Shown one piece after another: positions 39,445 to 48,521 of a DNA stretch of 64,000 nt. Every line of letters starts with the position of its first letter. The stretch's first letter is position 1. The stretch is taken from the NCBI RefSeq assembly GCF_014694315.1, contig NZ_JAAOXD010000007.1, forward strand, positions 279,857-343,856, in the 5' to 3' direction. The notes below the pieces were generated by a model. The model had not been told where the DNA came from, made no database searches, and worked only from the letters and a program-made list of their open reading frames with translations. Source of the stretch: Arthrobacter ipis. GTDB lineage: Bacteria > Actinomycetota > Actinomycetes > Actinomycetales > Micrococcaceae. The translations under genes were made by a program, and so were the position numbers.

Positions 39445-42400
39445 TCAGCGGCGGGCCAACCTCAGCGTCACCAGCTGGAACGGCCGCAGGGTGAGCTCCG
39501 CGGAGTCCGCCCCGCCCACCACACCCGTCGGCTCGACCGGCCGCTCGAGCAGGTCCACCGCCTGGAAGCCCGTGGCCGGGAAGTTGGCAGTCAGGCGTCC
39601 GGCCGAGCGCTGGCCCAATGATTCGTACAGCCGGACGATGACGTCTCCCGATCCGTCTTCGGCCAGCTTCACGGCTTCGACCACCAGGGCCGGGTTGTCC
39701 ACCGAAACCAGCGCCTCGGCCGGGTGCGCGCCCAGCACCGTCCTCGGCGCGAGGTTGGCGCGGTAGCCCTCTTCCACGGCGTCGGCGATTCCCGCTGCCG
39801 GACGGACCCAGACATCAAGCACGTGCCTGCCGCGGTCGGCCTGCGGGTCCGGGAACTTGGCAGCGCGCAGCAGCGAGAGCCGGACGGTGGTGGTGGTCCC
39901 GCCGTCGTCCCGGACAGTCCGGGCGACGTCGTGCCCGTACGTGGAGGCGTTGGCGATGGCCACGCCGTACCCGGGTTCCGAAACGTGGATCCAGCGGTGC
40001 GCGCAGATCTCGAACTTGGCAGCCTCCCACGAGGTGTTCACGTGGGTAGGCCGGAAGACGTGGCCGAACTGGGTTTCCGCCGCCGACCGGTCCGCCCTCA
40101 GGTCCAGCGGGAACCCCAGCTTGAGCAGCTTCTCGCGCTCCTGCCAGTCAACCTCGGTGGAGATGCCCAGCGACGGGCTGCCCGCCGCCAGGCTGATGCG
40201 CTGGGTGATCCGGGAGGAACCGGTGAGCCGTTCCACCACGACGACGGCGTTCCCGCCGTTCCGCTCCAGCCTCACCTCTGTGGCGTCGGTAAGGCTGGTG
40301 ACGTTTCGCCGGTAGAACTCGTCGATGTCCCAGGCGTCCCATTCGTTGGGGGTGTCGCGGTGCAGTTCCAGGTGGTTTCCGAAGTGGCCGGGTGCGATGG
40401 CTTCGCGGCCTGTCCCGTGGTCGCGCAGTGAGGTCAGGAGCCCGTTGTCATCCAGTACGGCTCGGATGATTCCGTTGTCCAGGACAAAGCCGCCGTCCAG
40501 CGGCGTGGCCTGGACTGCCTCCATGGCCGGCGCAGCGTCCTGGGTTGCCGCTGCATCCTGGGTTGCCGCAGACACAGCGGCCGCGAGCGCCGGGACTCCC
40601 AGGCGGGCGTGAGGGCTGGCGTTGAGCAGGAACTCCTGTGTGCCTTCGCCCAGGAGCGCCGCGGCCGCCTCGCTGATGAGGGCTTCCAGCCCCTTGGCGA
40701 CGGCCGCGTAGTTGCGTTCGGCGTCCTGGTGCACCCAGGCGATGGCGCTGCCGGGCAGGATGTCGTGGAACTGCTGCAGCAGGACCAGCTGCCACAGCCG
40801 CTTCAGCTCGGCCGCGGGATACGTGTACTCCGCGCCGGACCGGACGGCGGCAGTGGCGCACCACAGCTCCGCTTCGCGGAGGAGGTGCTCGGACCGGCGG
40901 TTCCCCTGCTTGGTCCTGGCCTGGCTGGTGTAGGTGCCGCGGTGCAGCTCCAGGTACATCTCTCCCACCCAGACCGGCAGCGCTTTGTACTCTGCCTCGG
41001 CCTGCTCAAAGAAGCTGCGCGGCGTTCCGATCCGGACTTTCGGCGAGCCTTCCAGGTCGGCTGCGCGGTGCGCGGCAGCGACCATCTCCCGCGTGGGTCC
41101 GCCGCCGCCGTCGCCATAGCCGAAGGGGACGAGCGAGATGGTGCCGTGTCCGTGGTCCCGGTAGTTGCGCTCGGCGTGCGCCAGATCCCGGCCGCTGAGT
41201 TCGGAGTTGTACGTGTCCACCGGCGGGAAGTGCGTGAAGACGCGGGTGCCGTCAATGCCTTCCCAGTTGAAGGTGTGGTGCGGCATCCGGTTGATCTGGT
41301 TCCAGGAGATCTTCTGGGTCAGGAACCAGCGGCTGCCGGCGGCCTTGACGATCTGTGGCAGGGCTGCGGAGTACCCGAAGGAGTCCGGTAGCCAGGCTTC
41401 CCTGCACTCGACGTCGAATTCCTTGAGGAAGAAGCTCTTGCCTTCGACGAACTGCCGGGCCATGGCCTCACCGCCAGGCATGTTGGTGTCGGACTCCACC
41501 CACATGCCGCCCACGGGAATGAACTGGCCGGACTTCACCTTCTCCCGGATGCGGGCGAAGAGCTCCGGGTAGTATTCCTTGATCCAGGCGAGCTGCTGCG
41601 CGGAGGAGCAGGAGAACACGAAGTCCGGGTCCTCGTCCATGAGGGCAACCACGTTGGAAAAGGTCCGGGCACACTTGCGCATGGTCTCCCGCACCGGCCA
41701 CAGCCAGGCCGAATCGATGTGCGCATGCCCGGTGGCCAGCAACTGGTGGGCCGAGGCGTAGGCAGGCCTGGCCAGCACCTCCGCCAGCGCCGCGCGCCCG
41801 GCGGGCGCTGTGCCCGCGACGTCGTCCGGGTCCATGATGTCCATCATGCGTTCCAGGGCACGGAGGATCTCGTGCCGCCGGGGCAGTTCGGTGGGCAGCT
41901 CGTGCATGAGTCCGCTGAGTGTCAGCACGTCCTGCTGGAGCTCCCACACTGCCCGGTTCAGCTCCGCGATGGCTATGCTGCCCAGGCGGTACTGCGGTTC
42001 GTTTCCAGCGGTGGCCTTGTCCCCGTACGGAGTCGGCGCGAAGCTCCAGCCCTGGGCAACATCGGGATTGGCTGCTGCCTCTACATAGAAGTCGACGGCG
42101 AGCCCGCTGCCCAGGAGCTTCAGCGGGATGTGCTGGTTGCGGGGCGAGATGGCCTTGATGATGCTGCCGTCCGGCCGCCACGCGATTCCTTCGCACTGGA
42201 AGCCGGGAATCTCCGTGGTGAAGCCGAGGTCCACGACGATCTCCACCTCGGTGTCCGGCGTGGTTCCCCAGGCATCCGGCACCTCTCCCTGAAGGCGCAG
42301 CCACTTGGTGCTCCACGGGCGCCCCCATGCGGCACCTTGTTCCTGCGGCACGAAGTCCTGGCGCAGGGCCTCCAGAACGGGGACGGGTTCATCCGGGACG

Positions 42401-42510
42401 TCCCAGCTGGTCAGCTCCAGGGGCACGCTGCGCCCGTAAGCGGCGGGTGTGATCCGTTCGCGGAGAAAGCGGTCCAGGCGGACTTCCGTGATCCGGCGGT
42501 CGTCGTGCAA
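39445..42510 (-). CDS. Alpha-mannosidase, glycoside hydrolase family 38
   Basis: A 1021-residue cytosolic enzyme of the long bacterial/ER type. An N-terminal beta region (about 1-250) is followed by the GH38 barrel with the metal motif HAHIDSAWLWP (about residue 268), then GGMWVESDTNMPGGEA, and the nucleophile-containing WLPDSFGYSAALPQI. The C-terminal half is the beta-rich GH38C domain. It removes alpha-mannosyl residues from oligosaccharides. TTG 42510 is used, supported by AGAGGT 5 bases upstream. An ATCAACGTTTCCA site at about 42623-42635 recalls LacI-family operators but is not symmetric enough to call. Confidence 0.93.
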   Translation of the reverse strand: MHDDRRITEVRLDRFLRERITPAAYGRSVPLELTSWDVPDEPVPVLEALRQDFVPQEQGAAWGRPWSTKWLRLQGEVPDAWGTTPDTEVEIVVDLGFTTEIPGFQCEGIAWRPDGSIIKAISPRNQHIPLKLLGSGLAVDFYVEAAANPDVAQGWSFAPTPYGDKATAGNEPQYRLGSIAIAELNRAVWELQQDVLTLSGLMHELPTELPRRHEILRALERMMDIMDPDDVAGTAPAGRAALAEVLARPAYASAHQLLATGHAHIDSAWLWPVRETMRKCARTFSNVVALMDEDPDFVFSCSSAQQLAWIKEYYPELFARIREKVKSGQFIPVGGMWVESDTNMPGGEAMARQFVEGKSFFLKEFDVECREAWLPDSFGYSAALPQIVKAAGSRWFLTQKISWNQINRMPHHTFNWEGIDGTRVFTHFPPVDTYNSELSGRDLAHAERNYRDHGHGTISLVPFGYGDGGGGPTREMVAAAHRAADLEGSPKVRIGTPRSFFEQAEAEYKALPVWVGEMYLELHRGTYTSQARTKQGNRRSEHLLREAELWCATAAVRSGAEYTYPAAELKRLWQLVLLQQFHDILPGSAIAWVHQDAERNYAAVAKGLEALISEAAAALLGEGTQEFLLNASPHARLGVPALAAAVSAATQDAAATQDAAPAMEAVQATPLDGGFVLDNGIIRAVLDDNGLLTSLRDHGTGREAIAPGHFGNHLELHRDTPNEWDAWDIDEFYRRNVTSLTDATEVRLERNGGNAVVVVERLTGSSRITQRISLAAGSPSLGISTEVDWQEREKLLKLGFPLDLRADRSAAETQFGHVFRPTHVNTSWEAAKFEICAHRWIHVSEPGYGVAIANASTYGHDVARTVRDDGGTTTTVRLSLLRAAKFPDPQADRGRHVLDVWVRPAAGIADAVEEGYRANLAPRTVLGAHPAEALVSVDNPALVVEAVKLAEDGSGDVIVRLYESLGQRSAGRLTANFPATGFQAVDLLERPVEPTGVVGGADSAELTLRPFQLVTLRLARR

Positions 42511-42686
42511 TGTGTACCTCTTTAGTACGTGAAAGCTGAAGCGGGCTGTGCTGGCTTTCGTGGGGGCATGGGCGACGCGGTCAGCTTGGGGTCCGGGCAG
42601 TTCAGCTGCCTTATGAGCGGATCAACGTTTCCATTCGATGGATAAAATGTACTGCGTGGGCGTCCGGCCGCCAAGGGGCCACGCCC

Positions 42687-43559
42687 CTACTGCGGCACCG
42701 GCGAAGGCGTGGAGATGCGGCCGGCACCTGCGTAGACGTTCAGGCTGGTTCCCCGGCTGAACCCTGCCAGCGTGACGCCGGTGGACTCGGCCAGCTCCAC
42801 GGCGAGGCTGGACGGAGCGCTGACCGCGGCGAGCACAGGGATGCCGGCCAGTGCGGCCTTCTGGACCAGCTCAAAAGAGGCGCGCCCCGACACCTGGAGC
42901 ACGGTGTTGGTGAGCGGCAGCCGGCGTTCGCGCAGGGCCCAGCCCACCACCTTGTCCACCGCGTTGTGCCGCCCCACGTCCTCGCGCAGGCACAGCAGCT
43001 CCGCGCCGCCGTCGTCGTCGATCCTGAACAGTCCGGCAGCGTGCACTCCCCCGGTCACTTCGAAGACGGCCTGCGCCTCGCGCAGCTTGTCCGGCAGGGA
43101 GGCAAGCGTTTGGACCGGAACGGTGAGCCGGTCGGCGGCCGGGTCGAAGTGCGAGGACTTCGTCACCGATTCGATGGAGTCCGTGCCGCAGATCCCGCAC
43201 GAGCTGGACGTGTAGACGTGCCGGCCGGTGTCCGGCAACGGCACATCCGGCCGCAGCTGGGCTTCGACCACGTTGAACGTCTGGACCCCGTTTTCGTCCT
43301 CGCCGGCACAGAACCTGAGCGAGATCAGCTGATCGGCGTCCCAGATGACGCCCTCGGAGACGAGGAACCCTGCCACCAGGTCGAAGTCGTCCCCGGGCGT
43401 CCGCATGGTGACGGAGTACGACAGGTTGCCCAGCCGGATCTCGAGCGGTTCCTCCACGGCGAGCACGTCCTCGCGGTGCCGGACCGGGAACTCCAATGCC
43501 GCGGCCGAGCCGTCCAGGACGTAGCGGTACACCTTGCGTCGTTGCGTTACACGGCCCAT
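42687..43559 (-). CDS. fdhD: Formate dehydrogenase accessory sulfurtransferase FdhD
   Basis: A 290-residue sulfur carrier that transfers sulfur from a cysteine desulfurase to the molybdenum cofactor of formate dehydrogenase. The Cys pair is in SSSCGICGTDSIESV (about residues 119-122), and the conserved REDVGRHNAVDKVVGWAL follows (about 190-207). It ends with a GFSRGTSLNVYAG motif typical of the family. It is last in the minus-strand Mo-cofactor cluster, 63 bases after moeA. No formate dehydrogenase gene lies in the window. Confidence 0.95.
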   Translation of the reverse strand: MGRVTQRRKVYRYVLDGSAAALEFPVRHREDVLAVEEPLEIRLGNLSYSVTMRTPGDDFDLVAGFLVSEGVIWDADQLISLRFCAGEDENGVQTFNVVEAQLRPDVPLPDTGRHVYTSSSCGICGTDSIESVTKSSHFDPAADRLTVPVQTLASLPDKLREAQAVFEVTGGVHAAGLFRIDDDGGAELLCLREDVGRHNAVDKVVGWALRERRLPLTNTVLQVSGRASFELVQKAALAGIPVLAAVSAPSSLAVELAESTGVTLAGFSRGTSLNVYAGAGRISTPSPVPQ

Positions 43560-43622
43560 GCGAGACTCCGCGCTGAGTGGCTGTTCATGCCTCCATCATT
43601 GCACCTCAGTCGAGCAGGCACT

Positions 43623-45116
43623 TCAGTCGAGCAGGGCACTCCAGTCCACCGGCCCGCTCTGGGCTCCCTGCTTGGCGGACGCCCGGGACGCAGACTTCCG
43701 CGCCGGGCTCTTGGGTTTGGGTTCGGCGGTCTTGGGCTCCGAGATGGCCGGGCCCCAGGGCAGCGCGAAAGCCGGCACCATCTCGCCGAGCTGCACTCCG
43801 TGCGGCGGCACCACCAGGACGCCGTCGGCCGACGCCAGTCCGCGCATCATGCCCGGGCCGGTGTGCTGCGCCGGCGAGGCCATGCCGTAGAGGAGGCGGA
43901 AGGGCATCAGCCGCGTGCGGCCTGGGTCGGGCTCGAGCAAGGTGCCGGAGGGGACTTCCCGGACCGGTGGCAGCTGCCCGTGTCCGAGGGCAGCCAGGAG
44001 CGGCGCCCCCACGGTGGACAATGCCATCATGGCCGCCAGCGGGTTGCCCGGCAGCCCCAGCACGAAGCGCCCGTCCGGAAGTTCTGCAAGGACGGCGGGG
44101 TGTCCGGGCCGCATTGCCACGCCGTCAATGATCAGCCGTCCGCCCAGTTCAGCCACGGCACGCCTGAAGTGGTCTGTGCCGGAACGGCCGGTGCCGCCGG
44201 TGGTGATGACGACGTCGGCCGGCAGGTTCAGTGCCTCAGGGAGGCCTGAATCCTCGAGGCCCTCCAGCCATTCCGCGTAGCTGTCCCCGATGCGGACCTG
44301 TTCACGGCACAGGCCGCCCAGCATCTCCACGACCGTGCCCAGCTGGGGTCCGAATGTGTCGCGCACCCGCCCGGGCTCGGGCAGTCCCTGCTCCACTACT
44401 TCGGAGCCTGTCAGCACCAGCTTCACCACCGGTTTGCCGAGCACCTCCACCTCGTCGTACCCGGCCAGGGCGGCGAGGGCAACGTGGGCAGGATTCAGCA
44501 CGACGCCGGCCCTGACCAGCACGTCCCCGGCAGCTGCCTCCTCGGCGGCCTTCCGGATGTGCTGGCCGTTCTTCGGTTCGCCGGGCCGGGCGGCGCCTCC
44601 CAGCGTCAGGACAGGCAGGCCGTCGTCGTCCGTGGACATCGCACCGCTCTCGGTGCGCAGCACCGCCTTGGCGCCCGCCGGAATCAGCCCGCCCGTCACA
44701 ATGACGCTCGCCTGGTGCGGGGCGAGACGCTGCCCCGGCTCGGCCAGGATCCACGGACCGGTTCCGTTAACGGCCCAGCCGTCCATGGCCGACGACGCAT
44801 AGTGCGGCATGTCCTGGTGGGCGGTGATGTCCGCGGCCAGAGTCCGGCCCACGACGTCGCGCAGGGGCACGGGTGCCGCGGGTATCGGGGCAGCACAGTC
44901 GAAGGCGGCCTGCCGGGCCTCCGCCCAGGTGTGGGCCAGGTGCTTCGCCGGCACGTCCATCTGCCCCGTCGCGTCTGGTTCCCCCTCGACGTCGGCACCG
45001 GGTTCGACGTCGGCACCGGGTTCGACGTCGGGCGCGGCAGCGGGTGCGTCCCCGGTGTAGGTTGCGTCCCCGGTGGGGTATGGGTCGGTAGAGCGGTGCT
45101 CGGGCGCGGCTGTCAT
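43623..45116 (-). CDS. moeA: Molybdopterin molybdotransferase MoeA
   Basis: A 497-residue enzyme inserting molybdate into adenylated molybdopterin. The core starts near residue 53 (VPAKHLAHTWAEARQAAF) and shows DMPHYASSAMDGWAVNG, then the MoCF-biosynthesis domain with VVITTGGTGRSGTDHFRRA, and the VLGLPGNPLAAMM signature. An extra acidic N-terminus of about 50 residues carries a repeated DVEPGA unit encoded by an 18-base tandem repeat (about 44987-45024), and the C-terminus adds a basic Ala/Lys tail. Start ATG 45116 overlaps the stop of the DUF6457 gene (ATGA); a later start at about residue 53 is possible. Confidence 0.92.
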   Translation of the reverse strand: MTAAPEHRSTDPYPTGDATYTGDAPAAAPDVEPGADVEPGADVEGEPDATGQMDVPAKHLAHTWAEARQAAFDCAAPIPAAPVPLRDVVGRTLAADITAHQDMPHYASSAMDGWAVNGTGPWILAEPGQRLAPHQASVIVTGGLIPAGAKAVLRTESGAMSTDDDGLPVLTLGGAARPGEPKNGQHIRKAAEEAAAGDVLVRAGVVLNPAHVALAALAGYDEVEVLGKPVVKLVLTGSEVVEQGLPEPGRVRDTFGPQLGTVVEMLGGLCREQVRIGDSYAEWLEGLEDSGLPEALNLPADVVITTGGTGRSGTDHFRRAVAELGGRLIIDGVAMRPGHPAVLAELPDGRFVLGLPGNPLAAMMALSTVGAPLLAALGHGQLPPVREVPSGTLLEPDPGRTRLMPFRLLYGMASPAQHTGPGMMRGLASADGVLVVPPHGVQLGEMVPAFALPWGPAISEPKTAEPKPKSPARKSASRASAKQGAQSGPVDWSALLD

Positions 45117-45460
45117 TCCCCCGGGGTCCCGGTGGGCGCCGAAGTTCCGGCGGTGCCTGCGGCCGGGGTACCCGCAGCAACTTGCGCCTCATCGGCGGCG
45201 TAGGCTTTGGCAACGGCACGGGCCACGTCCATGGCGCCCTGCATGGCGTGGCCGTCCGGGGCCTGGCCCGCAGCACATTTGAGGCCGGTGGCGAGCCCTG
45301 CTATGAAGGTGGTCAGCGGGGCGGCAGGACGCACCACGGAGTGCGCGGCAACTCCCGCAACGGACAACACCTCGTTGATGTCCACGTCCACATCCTCGAG
45401 CTCGAAGGCCCGCAGCAGCAGACGGCACCACTCCTCAAGCGTTTCGTCCTGGCTTTCCAT
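45113..45460 (-). CDS. DUF6457 domain protein
   Basis: A 115-residue small acidic helical protein: LEEWCRLLLRAFELEDVDVDINEVLSVAG near the N-terminus, then HSVVRPAAPLTTFIAGLATG and a C-terminal Ala/Thr/Pro-rich tail. The family is found beside Mo-cofactor genes in actinobacteria, sometimes fused to MobA. ATG 45460 follows GGAGG; the upstream in-frame ATG at 45499 overlaps the mobA end. Position between mobA and moeA, with overlap to moeA, suggests a helper role in cofactor assembly (inferred). Confidence 0.8.
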   Translation of the reverse strand: MESQDETLEEWCRLLLRAFELEDVDVDINEVLSVAGVAAHSVVRPAAPLTTFIAGLATGLKCAAGQAPDGHAMQGAMDVARAVAKAYAADEAQVAAGTPAAGTAGTSAPTGTPGE

Positions 45461-45495
45461 GCCTGCCTCCAAACTTACGGCCGTCCGGAATGCGG

Positions 45496-46089
45496 TCATC
45501 GCTCCCGGACAGCTACTCCCAACGCGGCCGCATCGTCCCAGGTGTCCACGTCGTCGGTGGAGCCGGCCGGGACAACCACAGCCTGCACGTCAAGACTAGC
45601 AAGGAGGGCGAAGACTGACCCGTGCACCAGGGCGTTGCGTGCCGCGGCAGCCTGCACGGCGCGTTCCAGCACAGCTGTGCCATAAAAACCCGCCAGCGGC
45701 TGCAGCCGCCCGTCGGCGGATGCCGCCATGACGCCGTCAGCGCCCGCGCCGGGGAGAGCGTCCAGGAGTGCGCGGACAGCATCGCCCACGCGGGGCATAT
45801 CGCACGCCAGAACCAGGACCATGCCCGCGGGCTCTGCACCCTGCAGGGCGCCCAGGCCGGCGGCGATTGCCGCCGCAGGACCTGCAAAAGGCGGGTCCTC
45901 GCGCGAGGTGAGAACTTCACCGGGAATGCCCGGCGCCTCAGGTCCCACCACAACAGTGTGCCGGGCACCCGCGGCAGCGGCGAGGGAGCGCTCAAGGAGC
46001 GTGGCGCCGTCATACATCAGGTCAGACTTGGGTGAGCCGCCCAGTCGCGAGGAGCGGCCGCCGGCCAGGATTATTGCGTCAAAGTCCAC
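45496..46089 (-). CDS. mobA: Molybdenum cofactor guanylyltransferase MobA-like NTP transferase
   Basis: A 197-residue nucleotidyltransferase. The N-terminal signature ILAGGRSSRLGGSPKSDL (about 7-24) binds the nucleotide, and the metal-binding Asp lies in VLACDMPRVGD (about 94-104). The C-terminal segment VDTWDDAAALGV is usual for MobA. It attaches GMP to molybdopterin to form MGD, the cofactor of formate dehydrogenase and nitrate reductase, matching the presence of fdhD. It lies 35 bases downstream of the HNH gene and 35 bases upstream of the DUF6457 gene. Confidence 0.85.
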   Translation of the reverse strand: MDFDAIILAGGRSSRLGGSPKSDLMYDGATLLERSLAAAAGARHTVVVGPEAPGIPGEVLTSREDPPFAGPAAAIAAGLGALQGAEPAGMVLVLACDMPRVGDAVRALLDALPGAGADGVMAASADGRLQPLAGFYGTAVLERAVQAAAARNALVHGSVFALLASLDVQAVVVPAGSTDDVDTWDDAAALGVAVRER

Positions 46090-46124
46090 CCACCCAGCGT
46101 AAGCCTCGAAGGCTCAGGCTGGCG

Positions 46125-46625
46125 TCAGGCTGCTCTTTCCGGAAGCAGGAACGGGTCCCACGCCGGTGTGGGCTTTTCCAGTTCCTTGATCTGCCACATG
46201 GTGCCCACCGGTGGCTTCGGATCGAACCGGAGCTTCCAGCCCATTTCGCTGGGCGTGTGGTCACCCTTGACGTTGTTGCAGCGAAGGCAGGCTGCGACGA
46301 GGTTCTCCCAGGAGTCCGCACCGCCCCGCGATTTCGGCTGGACATGGTCTATGGTGTGGGCTGCCTTGCCGCAGTAGGCGCACCGGTGGCCGTCACGGCG
46401 AAGCACACCGCGCCTGCTCACCGCGGTGATCATGTTGTACCGGGGGCGGATGTAGCGGTTGAGGAGAATCACGGACGGACGGCCCATGATGTCCTGCGGC
46501 CCGACGACAGGATCGTCGCCTTCGGCCACCACGCTTGCCTTTCCGGTGAGCACAAGGACCAGCGCCCGGCGGAAGGTCACTACCGCCAGCGGTTCATATC
46601 CAGCATTCAGAACGAGAGTGCGCAT
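46125..46625 (-). CDS. HNH endonuclease
   Basis: A 166-residue protein. An N-terminal strand region (RTLVLNAGYEPLAVVTFRRALVLVLTGKASVV) is followed by a zinc-ribbon HNH domain: CAYCGKAAHTIDHVQPKSRGG then NLVAACLRCNNVKGD, giving two CxxC pairs and the catalytic DH…N…N pattern. This small chromosomal type is conserved in actinobacteria and is not obviously part of a mobile element. ATG 46625 is preferred because GAGG is 7 bases upstream. Its role (DNA repair or housekeeping nuclease) is not known. Confidence 0.88.
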   Translation of the reverse strand: MRTLVLNAGYEPLAVVTFRRALVLVLTGKASVVAEGDDPVVGPQDIMGRPSVILLNRYIRPRYNMITAVSRRGVLRRDGHRCAYCGKAAHTIDHVQPKSRGGADSWENLVAACLRCNNVKGDHTPSEMGWKLRFDPKPPVGTMWQIKELEKPTPAWDPFLLPERAA

Positions 46626-46798
46626 GCACATACCTCTTCACGGCCGCACCCGGCAGAGGCGCGAGGGCCGGCTGCCCTCTGCATGTCCGGGCTATGGATC
46701 GACACCATAAGAGTAAACACTCACTAGGCAGATGAGCGAATCGAACACAAGCATCACCATGGCGTGTCGTCAAAAACTCATGCGGGGCAAGGCAAAAA

Positions 46799-46825
46799 GG
46801 ACCCCCGCCATGCTGGCGGGGGTCC
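46799..46825 (-). terminator. Intrinsic terminator of the NlpC/P60 gene
   Basis: GGACCCCCGCCA (46799-46810) pairs perfectly with 46814-46825 around a 3-base loop, followed on the minus strand by TTTTT. It starts 22 bases after the stop. The rest of the 220-base gap to the HNH start shows only a short GAGT/ACTC repeat. Confidence 0.92.
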
Positions 46826-46846
46826 TTCGGTAACGCTTGGGCTGTC

Positions 46847-47650
46847 TTAGCCGCCGACGCGGATGAAGACCGGGCCGGAGCCGACGTTCACGCTGAACAG
46901 TGCGGTGGTTCCGCCGTTCCAGCCGCCGTGGACGGCCTGGCCGTTGCCGACGTACACAGCGATGTGGGCCAGGCCCATGCCGCCGTTCTGGTAGTAGGCG
47001 AGGTCGCCCGGCTGAGCCTCAGCAGCGCTGACGGTGCGGCCGAGGGACAGGTAGCCTGCCGGCCAGCCGTGGTAGTGGATGCCCACAGCTGCGAGTGCGT
47101 TGGTGGCCAGGGCGGTGCAGTCCTGGGAGACGCCCAGCTGGGCGTAGGCGGCAGCAGCGATTGCAGCGCCCTTGCCGCTGGCGGCAGTGGTCTTCGGCGC
47201 TGCCGGGGCAGCGGTTTGGACGGCGGCCGTGGCCTCGACTGCGGGGGCGGCTTCTGCGGGGGCGGCTTCAGCAACCGGATCAGCCTCAACGGCGGGGGCC
47301 GCTTCCTGGACCTTGACGACAGGCTTGGGGGCCTCGACGACGGGAGCCGGGGCGGTGGAGACTGCAGGCTTCTCGTAGGAGATCGCGATGCTGGATGCAG
47401 CGGAGATGGTGGCCGGCGCAACAGACTGGACTTCCAGCGTGGACGCCGGAACGGATTCGCGCTGAACGTTGGTCTCAGCTGCGTTGGCGGCGATGCCGCT
47501 GGTCAGGACAAGACCGGAAGCAGCAGCGATGACTGCGGCCTGGCGGCCCACACCACCGGCGTTGTCGCCGACGGCCTTGGCAATGACAGCCAGCGAGTTG
47601 GTCTTGGTGACCTCGGCGCGGTGGCGTGCAATGGTCGCACGTGTAGTCAT
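46847..47650 (-). CDS. Secreted NlpC/P60 family peptidoglycan hydrolase (copy 2)
   Basis: A 267-residue exported protein. A basic N-terminus and hydrophobic segment (QAAVIAAASGLVLTSGIAANAA) form a signal peptide ending near residue 57. A long Ala/Pro/Glu-rich linker (about 90-155) spans the wall. The C-terminal NlpC/P60-like domain has the catalytic Cys in VSQDCTALATNAL and His in GLAHIAVYVGNGQAVHGG. Such enzymes cut stem-peptide bonds of peptidoglycan. It follows a paralogue by 102 bases. The riboswitch upstream of that gene may control both; the short gap contains no riboswitch of its own. Confidence 0.88.
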   Translation of the reverse strand: MTTRATIARHRAEVTKTNSLAVIAKAVGDNAGGVGRQAAVIAAASGLVLTSGIAANAAETNVQRESVPASTLEVQSVAPATISAASSIAISYEKPAVSTAPAPVVEAPKPVVKVQEAAPAVEADPVAEAAPAEAAPAVEATAAVQTAAPAAPKTTAASGKGAAIAAAAYAQLGVSQDCTALATNALAAVGIHYHGWPAGYLSLGRTVSAAEAQPGDLAYYQNGGMGLAHIAVYVGNGQAVHGGWNGGTTALFSVNVGSGPVFIRVGG

Positions 47651-47752
47651 TAAGATTTCTCTCTTTCGTGTTCCACGGACCGCGGTAGCAGGACGTGGGT
47701 TATCGACGCGCCGGCATCTTGGGGGTAGGCCGGCCCGTCTCGAATCGGATTT

Positions 47753-48511
47753 TTAGCGAAGGGTGAAGAAGGAGGACGTGCCCGTGGCGGACACCGCATG
47801 CAGGAGCGTTCCGTCCGAGGGGTTCAGCGCGCTGATCATCATGCCGTTGCCGACGTAGATGCCCACGTGGGCGCCGCCGTTCTGCATGACCAGGTCGCCG
47901 GGGGCCGGCGTGGAGGTGGGCTTCATGGCAGTCCACGCGTTGACGCGGGGAATGCTGATGCCTGCCTGAGCGTAAACCCACTGGGTGAAGCCGGAGCAGT
48001 CCCAGCCGCTGGGGGTGGTTCCGCCCCAGACGTACGGGTGGCCGATGCCGGTGTACGCGATTGCAGCCAGTCCGGACGCTGCGGCGGAGGCCGCACCATC
48101 GGGGGACTTGGCGGTGACGGCCTGAGCCGCACCGGTGCTCTCGTCGCTGGCCTGGCCGGCGTCGCCCGCCTGGCCCTCATCGCTCGCCTGCGGAGCAATG
48201 ACTTCGGCGACCGGGGCTGCCACCGTGGTGACGGCAGGACGCTCGAAGGAGACTGTGGCGGTGGGCGCGGCGGTCACAGCAAGCTGCGCGGCCTGGGATC
48301 CGGTCTCCGAGGAGGCGGAAACACCAATGTTGGCGTCGGCTGCGTTGGCAGGCATGCCAACGCTCAGGATGAGACCTGAGGCAGCCGCGATAACAGCTGC
48401 CTGGCGACCTACTGTGCCGGCATTGGCGCTAACCGCCTTGGACACGGAGTCCAATGGGTTCATACGAACCGTTTGCGCGCGGTGGCGCGCGGCATTGTGG
48501 CGTGAAGACAC
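47753..48511 (-). CDS. Secreted NlpC/P60 family peptidoglycan hydrolase (copy 1)
   Basis: A 252-residue paralogue of the next gene, with the same N-terminal pattern (ARHRAQ…GRQAAVIAAASGLILSVGMPANAA). GTG 48511 is chosen by alignment to the paralogue's start; the frame continues upstream through the riboswitch and must not be used. The C-terminal domain is a clear NlpC/P60: YVWGGTTPSGWDCSGFTQWVYAQAG with the catalytic Cys, then GGAHVGIYVGNGMMI with the His. It is secreted and cuts peptidoglycan peptides. It is controlled by a c-di-AMP riboswitch about 10 bases upstream. Confidence 0.92.
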   Translation of the reverse strand: MSSRHNAARHRAQTVRMNPLDSVSKAVSANAGTVGRQAAVIAAASGLILSVGMPANAADANIGVSASSETGSQAAQLAVTAAPTATVSFERPAVTTVAAPVAEVIAPQASDEGQAGDAGQASDESTGAAQAVTAKSPDGAASAAASGLAAIAYTGIGHPYVWGGTTPSGWDCSGFTQWVYAQAGISIPRVNAWTAMKPTSTPAPGDLVMQNGGAHVGIYVGNGMMISALNPSDGTLLHAVSATGTSSFFTLR

Positions 48512-48521
48512 GAAGGTAGCC

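Noticed and set aside
42623..42635. LacI-type operator before the alpha-mannosidase gene
   Set aside because: ATCAACGTTTCCA has only a 6-base symmetric centre and no LacI gene is nearby.
47651..47752. Third riboswitch before the second NlpC/P60 gene
   Set aside because: The gap is only about 100 bases and lacks the conserved blocks (GGGGGAACC, CCGAATCCGACAG) seen in the other two.
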